A stretch of 64,000 bases of DNA from Aureobasidium sp. EXF-3400 (GCA_024195585.1 SWBL01000131.1:59598-123597), one strand, 5' to 3'; positions 20,449-31,251 are shown, counted from the stretch's first letter. The notes: generated by a model not told the origin, from the letters alone. A program made the numbers and translations.

Positions 20449-21589
20449 TTACAGAATGTAAGCAGCAACGGCGAGAACACCAGCAAGAGCAGCCGAAACA
20501 CCAGCCTTGGAGGCAGCACCGGTGTAAGGGACAGGAGTGTGGGTCGAAGTAGCGTTCTTGCCAACAGTGGTGCCGTTGGAGTAAGCGTAGCCACCAGTGC
20601 TAGCGGCAACAACAGAGCTCAGAGTGCTGGATGCGGAAACAGAGGCAGAGAGAATGTTGGGGTCGGTGATGGGGTCGTTCTTGCTGCCGTAGCAGGTAGC
20701 GCCAAGAGATTCGCAAACAGCTGCATCAGCGGTTTCGCTGGTCTGGCATGAAGCCTGGGCCTAAAGTTGAGGTATGGTTAGCAAAAAAATCACTATCTCG
20801 CATGGAAAGGACGTCATTACATTAGTGCATGAGTCTTTGCATTTTGTGAGTTCCGCACGGCATTCTGAATCTGATGATGTGCAGGCATTGAAGGAATCAG
20901 AGCAGGACTCGCGGGTCCATTGGGTGCCGTTGTAGTAGCATGCGTTGGAGAGCGAGTTGCAGAATGTGGAATCAGCGGAATCAGAGACGAGACAAGTCGC
21001 TTGGATTGTGCTACACATATCCTTAAAATTGGTGAGCTCTGCGTTACACGCTGTCACGTTAGTGCCGGCGTTGAGGCAGTTCTGGTATTTGGCAACAGTG
21101 TCGAGGGTGATGACATCCGAGGTCGAATAGTAGCAGGCATTGTATTGTGCAGTGCATGCAGCAACATCAGCGGAGCCAGATGAGAGGCACGCACTGTTAA
21201 TATTCGTACAAGAGTCCCAGCAAAGGATGTTAGTATATGAATGAATGTAGGATGAGGTAGACTTACTTGCAGACAGTGTTCTGGGCATTGCAAGAGGCTT
21301 CAGATTGACCAGATTCACCACACTTGATGTACTTGGCAACACAGTCCGAACCACCAGGGATAATGGGGAAGGTGTTCAAGCATGAGTTGTAGTTCTTCTG
21401 GCAGACAGCTGATCCTGCATCGCTCTGGTTGCAAGAATCGAGTGAAACTGCACACTCGTTTTTGCAGCTAGAGAGCTCGGAGTTGCAAGTGGGCTCGTCC
21501 TTGGTGGAGAGGCATGACTCGTAGCTGGAGACACAGTCCTGGGCAGCGGCAAGGGCGGCCAGGGAAAGAAGAGCAGTGGTGTATCTCAT
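20449..21589 (-). CDS. Secreted GPI-type cysteine-repeat cell-surface protein, 335-343 aa
   Basis: The N terminus is a signal peptide (MRYTTALLSLAALAAAQ). The mature part repeats a unit of about 70-75 residues with spaced cysteines (for example CNSELSSCKNEC, CNAELTNFKDMC, CRAELTKCKDSC), about four times. The C terminus is Ser/Thr-rich and ends in a hydrophobic tail (AGVSAALAGVLAVAAYIL) with small residues before it, as expected for GPI attachment. Exons: 21589-21267, then 21193-20821 (or 21217-20821), then 20760-20449. Intron 2 is 20820-20761 (GTAATG, GCTAAC, TTTAG). The acceptor of intron 1 is abnormal, see findings. Probably a cell-wall protein; no enzyme domain. Function unknown. Confidence 0.78.
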
Positions 21590-23570
21590 ATCTGCGGTGT
21601 GGTGTGGGAAGAGGTTGGAAGTGGCAGATGATAAGATGCAAGAGAAGAGCGTAGGAGAATAAAAGCACAGGGGTACCCAAGTCTTCTAATATGGAGACAA
21701 GCAGAAAGTATCAAGAAAAAGATGGCGGGGGGTAAAGGAGTAGCTATATTACCTGCCACCAGGGCCCGGATCGTATGCATGGCAGGACCACGGAAGCCTC
21801 TGTCAGCTGCAAGCCATGCCAAACCCAGGCCCCGGTTATTCCCAACTTTTACACCTACCATCTCGTACCAGCGCTAGACGAGCTTGGAGCTGTTGGATAG
21901 ATCGAGAAAAATATGGATGCTTGAGTTTCGAAATAGAACATCGCACGGACGAAGGATTGGTCTTGGGGCATTTTATCTCGTATAAGAACGACAACGGGTC
22001 CTGAAGTCATGCTTGTCCACCAAGAACACGACCGTATCTTGACCGTTCACAGATGAGTTCTCGGCGTGTTGTTTCGTCTTCTGTGATCAATAATGCTTGG
22101 AGTGTTCAGGAGACAAGCAGGGAAAAACAGACTTCTGTACCTTGCATGTAAACAGGGAGGATGCTCAGGCTAGTCTCAGGACATGCTCGCTAGCTCAGGA
22201 GTGGATTGGTTCCCAGCCTCATGCCCCCAGGTTCTCGCTAGGGCTTGCGTGTTTTTCTTGCTGACAGAACGCCGAGTCATGGCTCCCGACAGCCTCAATC
22301 CTTCCGATTTCGACTCCTTCCAATATTGTGACTATTACCTACATTGTTGATGGAAACTTTGCTGGCGGTTCTGCGGTGAACATTCATATTTCCGGCACAG
22401 ATTGCGCGTCCGTTTTTTGTTTCAGCGCATCGCACCGTTGTGTAGAAAAAAACGGTGCAAGGCAGAGCGAGACACAACAAAGGAGCAGAGCTTGGCAAGT
22501 TCTCTTCATGTGGGGGGATCGCTTGAGAGGTTCGCTCCTCAGCCAACAACAGCATTGGCGCCGGTTGTCTCTTGCAACCAGCCGGAATGATGACGCATCT
22601 AGCTCTTCTCGCTCATCTCCATTGTTAGCGCTGGATCTGTTAAAGTCGTGTTCACCGCTGTCTATCCAGGTATTCTACGAATGACGATCACAGATTGCAA
22701 GCATAGAGACGACCCAAGATAGAAACACGCGACACGAACGTGAAGGATGCAGGAAACGAGTCGCGCAGACTTGGCAGGCACCCGAGGTAGCCGAGCAACC
22801 ACCTTCTTACGACAACCTCACGACTGTCTATCATTGAACAATGCTCCAGAATAGACTCCTTCGATCAGAAACCCATTCCGACACACGGCTAGGCCACAAG
22901 AGAAATATGATACTGACAAAAGCGGCGGCAAGATGCTCGGAGTCATCAACACGGGTAATATCAATGCTACTTTACGCCGCAATATAAGCTATCATATCGA
23001 TGCAGCGGGTGCAATGCTGCAAATTACCGGTGACCATCCTTTGTCGTTGCCACATCTTATGGATCCTCGAACCAGAGTGCCTTTCATTGTCCCGCGTACC
23101 GTCATCAAATTGGCGTTGCTGTCATATTCTGCGAGCGTAGTATGCGCGATCTTTGTATCTCGTGCTGGTCGAGGATACTGGCCGATAATGCTCTTTCGTG
23201 CCATGATATCCGCAGATATCTCCATAAAGCTCTGTTCCTGGTAAATTGACGCTTCAAGTTACTTGTGTGTTGTAGGCGTCTTCATGCTAGGGACCGTATC
23301 TGCTGTTGGAGCGAAGTTGGCCTTCGAGAAAGAGTCTGAAGTAAACAATATTGCAGCGTAGGTTGTGAATTTTTGGCCCCTGGCTCTTCTCTGGAAAGCG
23401 TGAGACTGATTGGTCAAAGTCCGTTTTCGCCTGTGTGATCAAATCATTCGCCAGCAGGTGGTCGACCAGTATCATCCGGCGCCGTATACGTCTCGGTAAC
23501 ATTGTGCCAAGATAGGACAACTAATATCTTGTCAGCTCGGAAAGTACATTCCGAAATTCACTCAAACATA
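21590..23570. other. Sparse region, 1.98 kb
   Basis: Holds the promoter of the cysteine-rich gene and otherwise only short overlapping frames (largest 118 codons at 22328-22684 and 103 codons at 22933-23244) with no recognisable sequence. A start-like peptide MAPDSLNPSDFDSFQ begins at about 22279 but cannot be extended through a credible intron. I see no transposon or RNA gene. Confidence 0.4.
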
Positions 23571-24488
23571 CTAGACAGACTCTTGGCCGAATATTATATG
23601 CCAAAGATATTCGAAGACCCTTCCGCTCGTCTGGTCGTCCAATTCGGTATTCATCAACCACGCATGCATGCGAAGATATTCTTCTTTAGTCCTCTGAAGT
23701 ATCTGCTGCTTTGACACGGCAAATTGGGCACAGCAGGCCACGCCAACGACTTCTGGGACATCGTCGTTGTCGAATATCTCTCTCCAAGCAGCAGCGAATA
23801 TTACTTCGGTTGTTTTGCTCTCGTCCTTGGGCTCTCGGAATGGTTGTACTTCATCTGGACAGCCAGGAGTGGGCAAGCATCTCAGGTTGGCATAACCGTT
23901 TCTCTGGACAAAATTGACGTTCAATGAGTTTAGACTCTCGACGTTAGAGTGCTTTTTAGCATCCGTATGCCATCCCTTGAGCCAACCAAACTCGTGCGAA
24001 TGTACAAATGCGATGGTTGAGTGAAGCGAGTCGTAGTTCTGGATGATATGAGTCAAATAAGCATTTGCTTCTTTGCCCTTGTTGCGATCTGTATGTAACG
24101 GTGTGGTGTCATTGTCGACAGTATACACGAAAGCGTCCCATTCGTGAAGTTTAGTTGTTGCCCATGCCACGTCGTCGGTCGGAAGAGCGCCCATCACCAC
24201 AGCCTTGTCGTTTGGTGGTTTAAGAGCTTTGTTCTCAGCAGTCGTCAGGTCAGTCGCGGGATGATGACTGTTTTCCGCAATATCGCCCTTGTGAGGTTTG
24301 TGGAAGCCAGGAGCTGATCGACTGGATGAATCGTCTCCCGATGTAATGCTCGTTGAAGCATAAGTGTCTACTTGTGGCGTTTGGCGTAGTATGCCGGTGA
24401 AGTGTGGAAGGTCTGAGATCTGGTAGTAGAAGCAGGCAATAATCATCAGTGCTAGGGCTGCGACGAGTATCCGAAATGATGAACGCAT
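23571..24488 (-). CDS. DUF3431-family type II membrane protein, 305 aa
   Basis: Intronless. I start at the ATG at 24488 (MRSSFRILVAALALMI); the frame extends a few codons upstream only from a TTG. Residues 5-25 are one hydrophobic segment, so the protein is a signal-anchored type II protein or is secreted. A Ser/His-rich stem follows. The conserved domain runs from about residue 95 to the end: VVMGALPTDDVAWATTKLHE, FVYTVDND, TIAFVHSHEFGWLKGWH, NLRC, and EVVGVACCAQFAVSKQQI. This is the fungal DUF3431 pattern. A glycosyltransferase-like role has been suggested for such folds, but none is demonstrated here. Confidence 0.85.
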   Translation of the reverse strand: MRSSFRILVAALALMIIACFYYQISDLPHFTGILRQTPQVDTYASTSITSGDDSSSRSAPGFHKPHKGDIAENSHHPATDLTTAENKALKPPNDKAVVMGALPTDDVAWATTKLHEWDAFVYTVDNDTTPLHTDRNKGKEANAYLTHIIQNYDSLHSTIAFVHSHEFGWLKGWHTDAKKHSNVESLNSLNVNFVQRNGYANLRCLPTPGCPDEVQPFREPKDESKTTEVIFAAAWREIFDNDDVPEVVGVACCAQFAVSKQQILQRTKEEYLRMHAWLMNTELDDQTSGRVFEYLWHIIFGQESV

Positions 24489-25193
24489 ATCTCTGTGATG
24501 GTGAAGAGTCAAGCAACATTGAGAGACCTACCTTCAGGAGATAGATAACTAAGCTTCGAGACAAGCAAACGAGACGAGGCTAGCTTCGCATCTTGAGAGA
24601 TTCGCAATTTTGTTACGTGCGTTTCACGACAAAAAAGTGGATGCTTTCAGACCACGAGTTCTTGCGACTACAGGGTATGCTTGGTGGATCGAATCGATAA
24701 AGCAGCCAATCTGGATGAGTTATGACGACAACTTGATTCATACAATCGATTCTCTGTATACTTCGGTGTCCAACCATGTTTGGGTCTTCTACTATGGTCT
24801 TGAGGCTGGACTCCTGAGATCTTTCAGCTGGGCGCGCGCGTCGTAAGCAGCGAGGAGACGCCGATGTGCTTGTCTGGATTCTGTAGATCGATTAGGAAGG
24901 AGTCGACCTTCCCACACGGCTGTGAGCCTTGAGCTGTAGACCAATCGCTTTCTTAATGGCTACAGTGGGCAAAAAAGTGAAGTCAGGATAGGAAAGAAGA
25001 TGTACAAATGCAGGTCAGGGTAGGAGCCTTTACTGATCAAAACGGGTAAGTGAAGATTATCTTATCTCATCCCCGAGAATCGCCGCACCTTGTTGATGAC
25101 ATATGCGCCATAGCAACTTCTAGAACAGGCATTGTTTTTGGAGTTGGGTTATGTTCTCGCGCGTCGCCTTCCTGAACTCGGTCACTTCGAATC
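24489..25193. other. Divergent promoter region, 705 bp
   Basis: Between the DUF3431 gene (minus) and the UFD1-AZUL gene (plus). A 78-codon frame at 24610-24846 is not credible. Nothing else seen. Confidence 0.5.
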
Positions 25194-27413
25194 ATGAGTA
25201 ACGAACTGCAGTGGTCAGGACAGTTCACAGCGTCGTCTGCAACCAACTTGACCGGAGACAAGATTGTCTTGCCGCAATCTGCTCTTGAACAACTGCTCTC
25301 GGCTGCCTCAGTAGCTGCAGCCGCCACAGAACAACCCGAGAACGACTTCCACACGTATTCCTCGTACTATGCCGGCTCGCAAACATCCTCACGCCGCTCC
25401 GACGAACCCAAGAACCAACTACCACATCCCCTCACTTTCCGTCTTGTCAATGCAAACAGTGGTCGCGTTGTTTATGCAGGCATCCGCGAGTTCTCGGCTG
25501 AAGAAGGATGCGCAACCCTGAGTCCCTTCCTCGCTAAAGCCCTCGACCTGAAAGAAGATGTATCACAAGTCACCATTCACGCCCGACAAATACCAAAGGG
25601 CACATTTGTCAAGTTGAGGCCGCTCGAGGCCGGCTACGACCCTGACGACTGGAAAGCCTTGTTGGAACAACATCTGCGCTCAAACTACACCACTCTGACT
25701 CGTGGTGAAGTTTTGGTCGTTCCCGGTCCAGCAAGAGAAGAATTTCGCTTCCTCGTTGACTCGTTCCAGCCAGAGTCAGATGCCGTCTGTGTCGTAGACA
25801 CTGATCTCGAGGTCGACATCGAAGCTTTGAATGAAGAACAAGCAAGAGAGACTCTGGCAAAGATTGCTCAGAAAATACAAAACAACCAACATAGCGGAGA
25901 AGGTAGTTCTGCTGGTCGAGACCTGGACGTTTTCAATCCTCAACAAGGTCAAATTGCGCCAGGAGATTACATCGACTATCAGTTGCCATCATGGCCAAGG
26001 TCACAAGCACTTGAGATTGAGCTTGAAGGTGCAGAGCCAGAGGACGATATCGATCTATTGGTATCACCCTTCTCAGCACGTCAACGGAACAGACCTCGCA
26101 TTGATGAACATGTCTTTGGTGACTTCAGTGGCCGCCCTACGAAGAAGATTCGCCTGGAGCCATCAAATGTTGAACTGGAAGATGCAGAGGCCCTTTGGAT
26201 TACTATTCATGCTTTCCGCGACGACAACGACCAGAGTTCTGTTGAACCTCATCAGTTCACCCTGCGTGTGAAGGTAGGAGACTTGCAAACTTCCCAGTCC
26301 AATGGAGTCTCCGAACAGCCACCTAACTCAGAAGATGTACGCTGTAAAAACTGCGGCCAATGGGTGCCTCAACAAACACTCATGCTACATGAAAACTTCT
26401 GTTTGCGCAACAACATCCTCTGTCCTCAAGGCTGTGGTCAAGTCTTCCAGAAGCGTTCTCCGGCATACGAGAAGCACTGGCATTGCCCACACGACACGTT
26501 CTATGGCAACGGCATTATTTCACAGCAGAAGCATAACTACCTGTACCACCCCTCATCACCGTTCGCATGCCAATCATGCAGCACAACTAGCACCTATTCT
26601 TCTCTCCCGCAGCTCGCACATCATAGGACCTCGGTATGCCCTTCAAAACCAATCCTCTGCCGCTTCTGTCATTTGTCGGTCCCTCAAGAAGGTGATCCTG
26701 ACGTTCCAAACCCTGAGGCACTGCTATCAGGTCTCACGCCTCACGAGTTGGCGGACGGTAGTAGAACAACAGAATGTCACCTATGTTCACGGATCGTGCG
26801 TCTACGGGACATGGATACTCATCTCAAGCATCACGATCTTACTCGCAAGTCGCGCCCCCAACCTCGACTGTGTCGCAACGCTGTTTGTGGTCGTACATTA
26901 GACGGCACTTCTCACGATGGAAACACCAGAGCAACCGTCAAAGACACAGGCAACGATATTGGCCTATGTGCGGCGTGCTTCGGACCATTATACGTCAGCA
27001 ACTACGATCCGGAAAACAAAGCCTTGAAGCGTAGAATCGAGCGTCGATACTTGACTCAACTTGTGACTGGCTGTGGCAAGTCCTGGTGTCGCAACACGTT
27101 CTGCAAGACTGGACGAACAAACACTGGCAAAGGCGGTGCTGTGAGCACGAAAGATGCTCTGCCTATGATCAAGCCTTTCGTAGACGCGAGTATCCTGCCA
27201 GCTGTAACTCAACCATTACACTTTTGTGTTGACGAGGCTAGTCAGACTAGAAGGGCTCTAGCTGAGATGATGAAGGAGGAACATGGTATGAAGGGTGAGG
27301 TATATTCACTGCCCTGGTGCGTAGGCGCTCTGGAGGCAGAGAATGGACAGGCCGACAAAGCGAGAGAGTGGCTTGGTAACTGGGCTCCAACGATAGCAGA
27401 GGAGGGTTCATGA
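25194..27413 (+). CDS. UFD1-domain protein with zinc fingers and AZUL domain, 739 aa
   Basis: Intronless. The N-terminal UFD1-like double-psi barrel (about residues 5-215) includes DKIVLPQSALEQLL, EEGCATLSPFLAKAL, FVKLRPLEAGYD and LTRGEVLVVPG. A middle linker carries a possible nuclear signal (RPTKKIRLE). Residues 380-550 hold several Cys/His clusters (RCKNCGQWV, HENFCLRNNILCPQGCGQVF, CRFCHL, CHLCSRIVRLRDMDTHLKHH), resembling TRAF-type fingers. Residues about 605-640 (RRYLTQLVTGCGKSWCRNTF) match the AZUL zinc domain of UBE3A. It is not canonical Ufd1, which lacks the fingers. Likely role: ubiquitin or Cdc48-linked degradation. Partner and substrate are unknown. Confidence 0.85.
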   Translation: MSNELQWSGQFTASSATNLTGDKIVLPQSALEQLLSAASVAAAATEQPENDFHTYSSYYAGSQTSSRRSDEPKNQLPHPLTFRLVNANSGRVVYAGIREFSAEEGCATLSPFLAKALDLKEDVSQVTIHARQIPKGTFVKLRPLEAGYDPDDWKALLEQHLRSNYTTLTRGEVLVVPGPAREEFRFLVDSFQPESDAVCVVDTDLEVDIEALNEEQARETLAKIAQKIQNNQHSGEGSSAGRDLDVFNPQQGQIAPGDYIDYQLPSWPRSQALEIELEGAEPEDDIDLLVSPFSARQRNRPRIDEHVFGDFSGRPTKKIRLEPSNVELEDAEALWITIHAFRDDNDQSSVEPHQFTLRVKVGDLQTSQSNGVSEQPPNSEDVRCKNCGQWVPQQTLMLHENFCLRNNILCPQGCGQVFQKRSPAYEKHWHCPHDTFYGNGIISQQKHNYLYHPSSPFACQSCSTTSTYSSLPQLAHHRTSVCPSKPILCRFCHLSVPQEGDPDVPNPEALLSGLTPHELADGSRTTECHLCSRIVRLRDMDTHLKHHDLTRKSRPQPRLCRNAVCGRTLDGTSHDGNTRATVKDTGNDIGLCAACFGPLYVSNYDPENKALKRRIERRYLTQLVTGCGKSWCRNTFCKTGRTNTGKGGAVSTKDALPMIKPFVDASILPAVTQPLHFCVDEASQTRRALAEMMKEEHGMKGEVYSLPWCVGALEAENGQADKAREWLGNWAPTIAEEGS

Positions 27414-27897
27414 TGAATCTTAGGAAATCATGGTATGATGAACACATAGATGAGCTTACACTTAGCGGACACGAAATTATGAATTGCAAATTCTTGAGTC
27501 GTCGAACAGCAGTTCTAGGAAAGTCAAATGTCGACGAGGGACAGGAGCTTGGAGGCCTCGAGATCGCTCTTTCCACCATGCCTTTGAAGCTTGCGTGACG
27601 AGTCATGTCAATCTGACCATTGTTTCCAGATGTAACCTGCCATCTATCGTGTGCCTGCCCTCGTACCTAGATGACCCGAAAGATCTTCAATCAGCCTGAT
27701 GATCAGATGCTTTCGCGCCACACTGCCCCATGCAAGCCCCGCATACCCCCCACCTCCGCTGATACCATCGACGACGATCTACCAAGAACTGATTCGAGCG
27801 GGCTCATGGTGGGCTCAAGTATAGGATATAAAGATGTGCGTACATCTAAGAGACGCAAAAAACCTCTTCAAGAACCCCATCGGTCAAACGAGCAATT
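27414..27897. other. Intergenic, 484 bp
   Basis: 3' flank of the UFD1-AZUL gene and promoter of the GH42 gene. No extra gene seen. Confidence 0.5.
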
Positions 27898-30075
27898 ATG
27901 CGCACATCAACCATTCTGGTACCCCTTCTGGCTCAAGTCGTTCTGAGTGCTACAACACGATTCACTCCAAGAGCATACAATGTGTCCTTTGCTCCGAACC
28001 AGGATCGTTGGCCAGGTGGATTGCACCTCGCCGTTGACTACTATCCTTCACAATGGCCAGAGTACATGTGGGAGCCGGATATGGCTGCTATGAAGGATGC
28101 CAGCATCAGTTATGTTCGTATCAGCGAGTTCGACTGGGAAGTTCTGGAGCCTTTGGAGGGTGTATACAATTGGACTTTACTGGACACTACGCTGAACCTG
28201 CTTGGCAAATATGGTCTCTCTGCCATTGTAGGCACGCCAACAGCGGCTCCCCCCAACTGGCTGATTGAGAAGTACGATGTCAACTTTGTGGACCGTATGA
28301 ATCAGACTTTGATATTTGGGTCTCGGAGACACTACAGCTTCTCGTCATTCGATTACAGGAAGCTTAGTCAGGGCATCACACAAAAGCTCGCTGAGAGATA
28401 TGGCAACAACTCGAACATCGTCGCTTGGCAACTGGATAACGAGTTTGGATGCCATGATACAGTTCGTTCCTACGACCATAATGCGATCATAAGATTCAGA
28501 ACCTGGCTCAAGGAGAAATATGGCACCATCGAGAATATGAACGAAGCCCAGGGTCGTGTCTTCTGGAGTTCTCAATACGTCAGTTTTGACACTGTTCAAC
28601 CACCTTTCTTGAATGTGTACATGCCTAATCAAGCTCAACTTTTGGACTGGTATACATTTAGCTCTGACATGGTCATCGACTTTGCCAAAGAACAAGCCGC
28701 CATTATCAGACAACATGCTTCGAGTCATGCAATTACTACCAACTTCATGGTTAGCTTTACTGACTTTGACCATTTCAAGTTTAATCGAGAGGTTGGTCTT
28801 GACTTTGCGACTTTTGATAATTATCCTCTGGCTGGTGTGACTGATGGTGCTGAGTATCTGCGTACCGGGTTGCCTGATTTGCAGGCTATGCAACATGCAC
28901 TTTACCGTGGTATCGCTGGTTCTGCTTATGGCACTAATCATGGACCATTTGGTGTAATGGAGATGCAGCCAGGCGTACTGAATTGGAATACATATCGTGT
29001 CTCTCCGCTGGAAGGTATGGTACGTCTCTGGACGCTCGAGACTTTTGCTGCCAAAGGCGACTTGGTAAACTATTTCCGCTGGAGACAGGTTCCCTATGCA
29101 CAAGAACAAACACTATCTGGACTCTTCGTATCTGACAACACCCCTGACGAAGGATTTGGCCAGACTCAGATTGTGGCTTCAAAGGACCTGCCGGCATTAC
29201 GAGCCGCTATGAGTTCTGATGAAACACAAGCAAGTGTAGCTATGGTCTTTGACTACACATCCGTCTGGGTCTGGAACATCGAGCCATATTCTGGAACTTA
29301 CACACCACAAGACTCGCAGTTTGAGAACATTGGCTTGTCCTACCTAGACGTAGCGTCGTCCTTCTACACATCCCTTCGCCGTCTGGGCCTCGATGTCGAT
29401 ATCATATCTCCCGAGCAAGACTTGAGCAAGTACAAAATGGTGGTTGTACCGAGTCTGCCCATCATCCCTACCACCTTCAACAAAGCATTATCCTCCTACA
29501 ACGGCACTATGATCTTTGGACCTCACTCTGGCTCTCGAACTCCTAAATTCGCTTACCCACCTGGTCTTACCCCTTCAGCTGGCACACTACGCGACAAACT
29601 ACCCATGAAAGTCACAAGAGTGGAAACACCTCCTCCCTACGCAAACAGCGGCGTCTCCTACGCAAACAAAACCTACAATATCTCTTTATGGGAAGAAACC
29701 GTCGTTTGCAGCAGAAACAACAAAACTAGCAACGTCGCCATTACATCTACTTCCCAGCATCGAAAAGGCAAACCCGCTGCCTGCGAGAAGAATGGATTTC
29801 ACTATTTGGCTTTCAATCCACCAGTGGACCTGCTGATGGCTTACATCGGTGATGTGGCCAGAGCATCTGGTGTCAAAGATGTGTTTGGTAGACTCGCTGA
29901 TAAGAAGAATGACTTGGGAGGTAAATTGAGGGTGTTGAAACGAGGTGGGTTGGTGTGGGCTATTAATTATGGAGTTGGAGATGTCGATGCGCCGGAGGTG
30001 AATGGCACTGTGGTCTTGGGAGGCAGTGACACGGTTGTAGAAGGAGCGGGTGTCAAGGTGTGGAAGTTGGACTAA
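27898..30075 (+). CDS. Secreted GH42 beta-galactosidase, 725 aa
   Basis: Intronless. A signal peptide is present (MRTSTILVPLLAQVVLSAT). The GH42 TIM-barrel follows: LHLAVDYYPSQWPEYMWEPD, ISYVRISEFDWEVLEP, TPTAAPPNWL and VAWQLDNEFGCHD, where the glutamate near residue 182 is the general acid/base. GVMEMQPGVLNW near residue 355 aligns with the nucleophile motif. A trimerisation-like domain and a C-terminal beta domain complete the length, which is normal for GH42. Several N-x-S/T sites fit secretion. It should release galactose from beta-galactosides such as pectic side chains, extracellularly. GH42 is mostly bacterial; bacterial origin is possible but not tested. Confidence 0.9.
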   Translation: MRTSTILVPLLAQVVLSATTRFTPRAYNVSFAPNQDRWPGGLHLAVDYYPSQWPEYMWEPDMAAMKDASISYVRISEFDWEVLEPLEGVYNWTLLDTTLNLLGKYGLSAIVGTPTAAPPNWLIEKYDVNFVDRMNQTLIFGSRRHYSFSSFDYRKLSQGITQKLAERYGNNSNIVAWQLDNEFGCHDTVRSYDHNAIIRFRTWLKEKYGTIENMNEAQGRVFWSSQYVSFDTVQPPFLNVYMPNQAQLLDWYTFSSDMVIDFAKEQAAIIRQHASSHAITTNFMVSFTDFDHFKFNREVGLDFATFDNYPLAGVTDGAEYLRTGLPDLQAMQHALYRGIAGSAYGTNHGPFGVMEMQPGVLNWNTYRVSPLEGMVRLWTLETFAAKGDLVNYFRWRQVPYAQEQTLSGLFVSDNTPDEGFGQTQIVASKDLPALRAAMSSDETQASVAMVFDYTSVWVWNIEPYSGTYTPQDSQFENIGLSYLDVASSFYTSLRRLGLDVDIISPEQDLSKYKMVVVPSLPIIPTTFNKALSSYNGTMIFGPHSGSRTPKFAYPPGLTPSAGTLRDKLPMKVTRVETPPPYANSGVSYANKTYNISLWEETVVCSRNNKTSNVAITSTSQHRKGKPAACEKNGFHYLAFNPPVDLLMAYIGDVARASGVKDVFGRLADKKNDLGGKLRVLKRGGLVWAINYGVGDVDAPEVNGTVVLGGSDTVVEGAGVKVWKLD

Positions 30076-30314
30076 GATAGACTTACATGAACGGAAGAAT
30101 GGAAAAAGAGGTATCAAACATCAAGAAGCACATGTTTGGCTCACAATAGGTTGACGAAAAGCAGAAGCAGTTGAGCGACAGAGGAGAGTAGCAGTGTTTG
30201 TGGACCATACGTCGGGAAAACTTTCTTTCGAAGGGTCATATGAACACTTTGGGATCCAAAGCAATCCCCAGTTGTATATTTGTATATTGCTGAGACCAAA
30301 CAGCGGTGGTCTTT

Positions 30315-31251
30315 CTACGAATGCGTCCACTCAGGCTTCTTCTTGTTGGCGAAAGCATTCATTCCAATCTTCTGATCCTGACTTCCGAACAATCCGTGGA
30401 AGAGTCTCCTCTCAAACTCGACACCCTCTCTAAGAGCCAAATCCTGACTCTTGTTGACAGCCTCCTTGCAAGCCTTGACCGCAATCTTGGAATAACCAGC
30501 AATCTTCGCCGCAGTGTCCAGAGCACCTGCCACACAGGCATCAGCATCTTCAAAGCACTTAGCTACCAACCCCCACTGCTCAGCCTTCTCGCCCGAGAAG
30601 TTTTCACCCGTGAGGATGATCTCCATGGCTTTTGCTTTTCCTACCGCGCGAATGAGACGCTGGGATCCTCCTGCTCCAGGAATAATCCCGAGTTTGATTT
30701 CCGGCTGGCCGAATGTTGCACTCTTGGAGGCGTAGAGGATATCGCACATCATGGCTAGCTCACAACCGCCGCCCAATGCATATCCATTCACAGCACCGAT
30801 GACGGGTTTCTTGATGTGGGTGAGGTTGGACCAGGACTCGATAAAGTCTTCTCCGTAGGCGTCGGCAAAGGTCTTTGGGGCCATTTCCTTGATGTCGGCG
30901 CCGGCGGCAAAGGCTTTTGCTGAGCCGGTGAGGACGATGGCTGAGACGGAGGGGTCTTTGTCGAGGGCCGAGGTGCAGGTGTTGAGTTCGTTGATCAGAG
31001 GAGAGAAGAGGGCGTTCAAAGCTTTGGGTCTGTTGAGAGTGACTGTTTGTGTACTGTTAGCTACTCTGCTATGAATGATCAAGCAAAGAAGCAGTCGACG
31101 TACTCAGAGCGACACCCGGACGGGGAGTGCTGAGTTGGATGTGCTCATAGTTGTGTTCGGCCGAGGGTGTCGAGTATGGTCGCTGGATACGTGGAGCGAC
31201 TGTCTTGACAAAGCGCGAGGGAAAAGGTCTGGCAATTCGTAGGCTCTGCAT
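30315..31251 (-). CDS. Mitochondrial enoyl-CoA hydratase, 291 aa, two exons
   Basis: Exon 1 is 31251-31104, intron 31103-31043 (GTACGT, GCTAACA, ACAG), exon 2 31042-30315. The junction reads RPGVAL-ITLNRPKALNALF. The N terminus (MQSLRIARPFPSRFVKTVAP) is a basic mitochondrial presequence. Crotonase motifs follow: AFAAGADIKEM (oxyanion hole), NGYALGGGCELAMMCD with the first catalytic glutamate, and GQPEIKLGIIPGAGGSQRL with the second. It hydrates trans-2-enoyl-CoA in beta-oxidation or branched-chain amino-acid breakdown. The protein matches ECHS1 in length and ends with a GMNAFANKKKPEW-type tail usual for this enzyme. Confidence 0.93.

Noticed and set aside
22328..22684. 118-codon ORF in the 21.6-23.6 kb region
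   Set aside because: Overlaps an equally long random-looking frame on the other strand; no homology recognised.
28345..29109. 254-codon minus-strand frame opposite GH42
   Set aside because: Antisense shadow within a well-supported GH42 gene.
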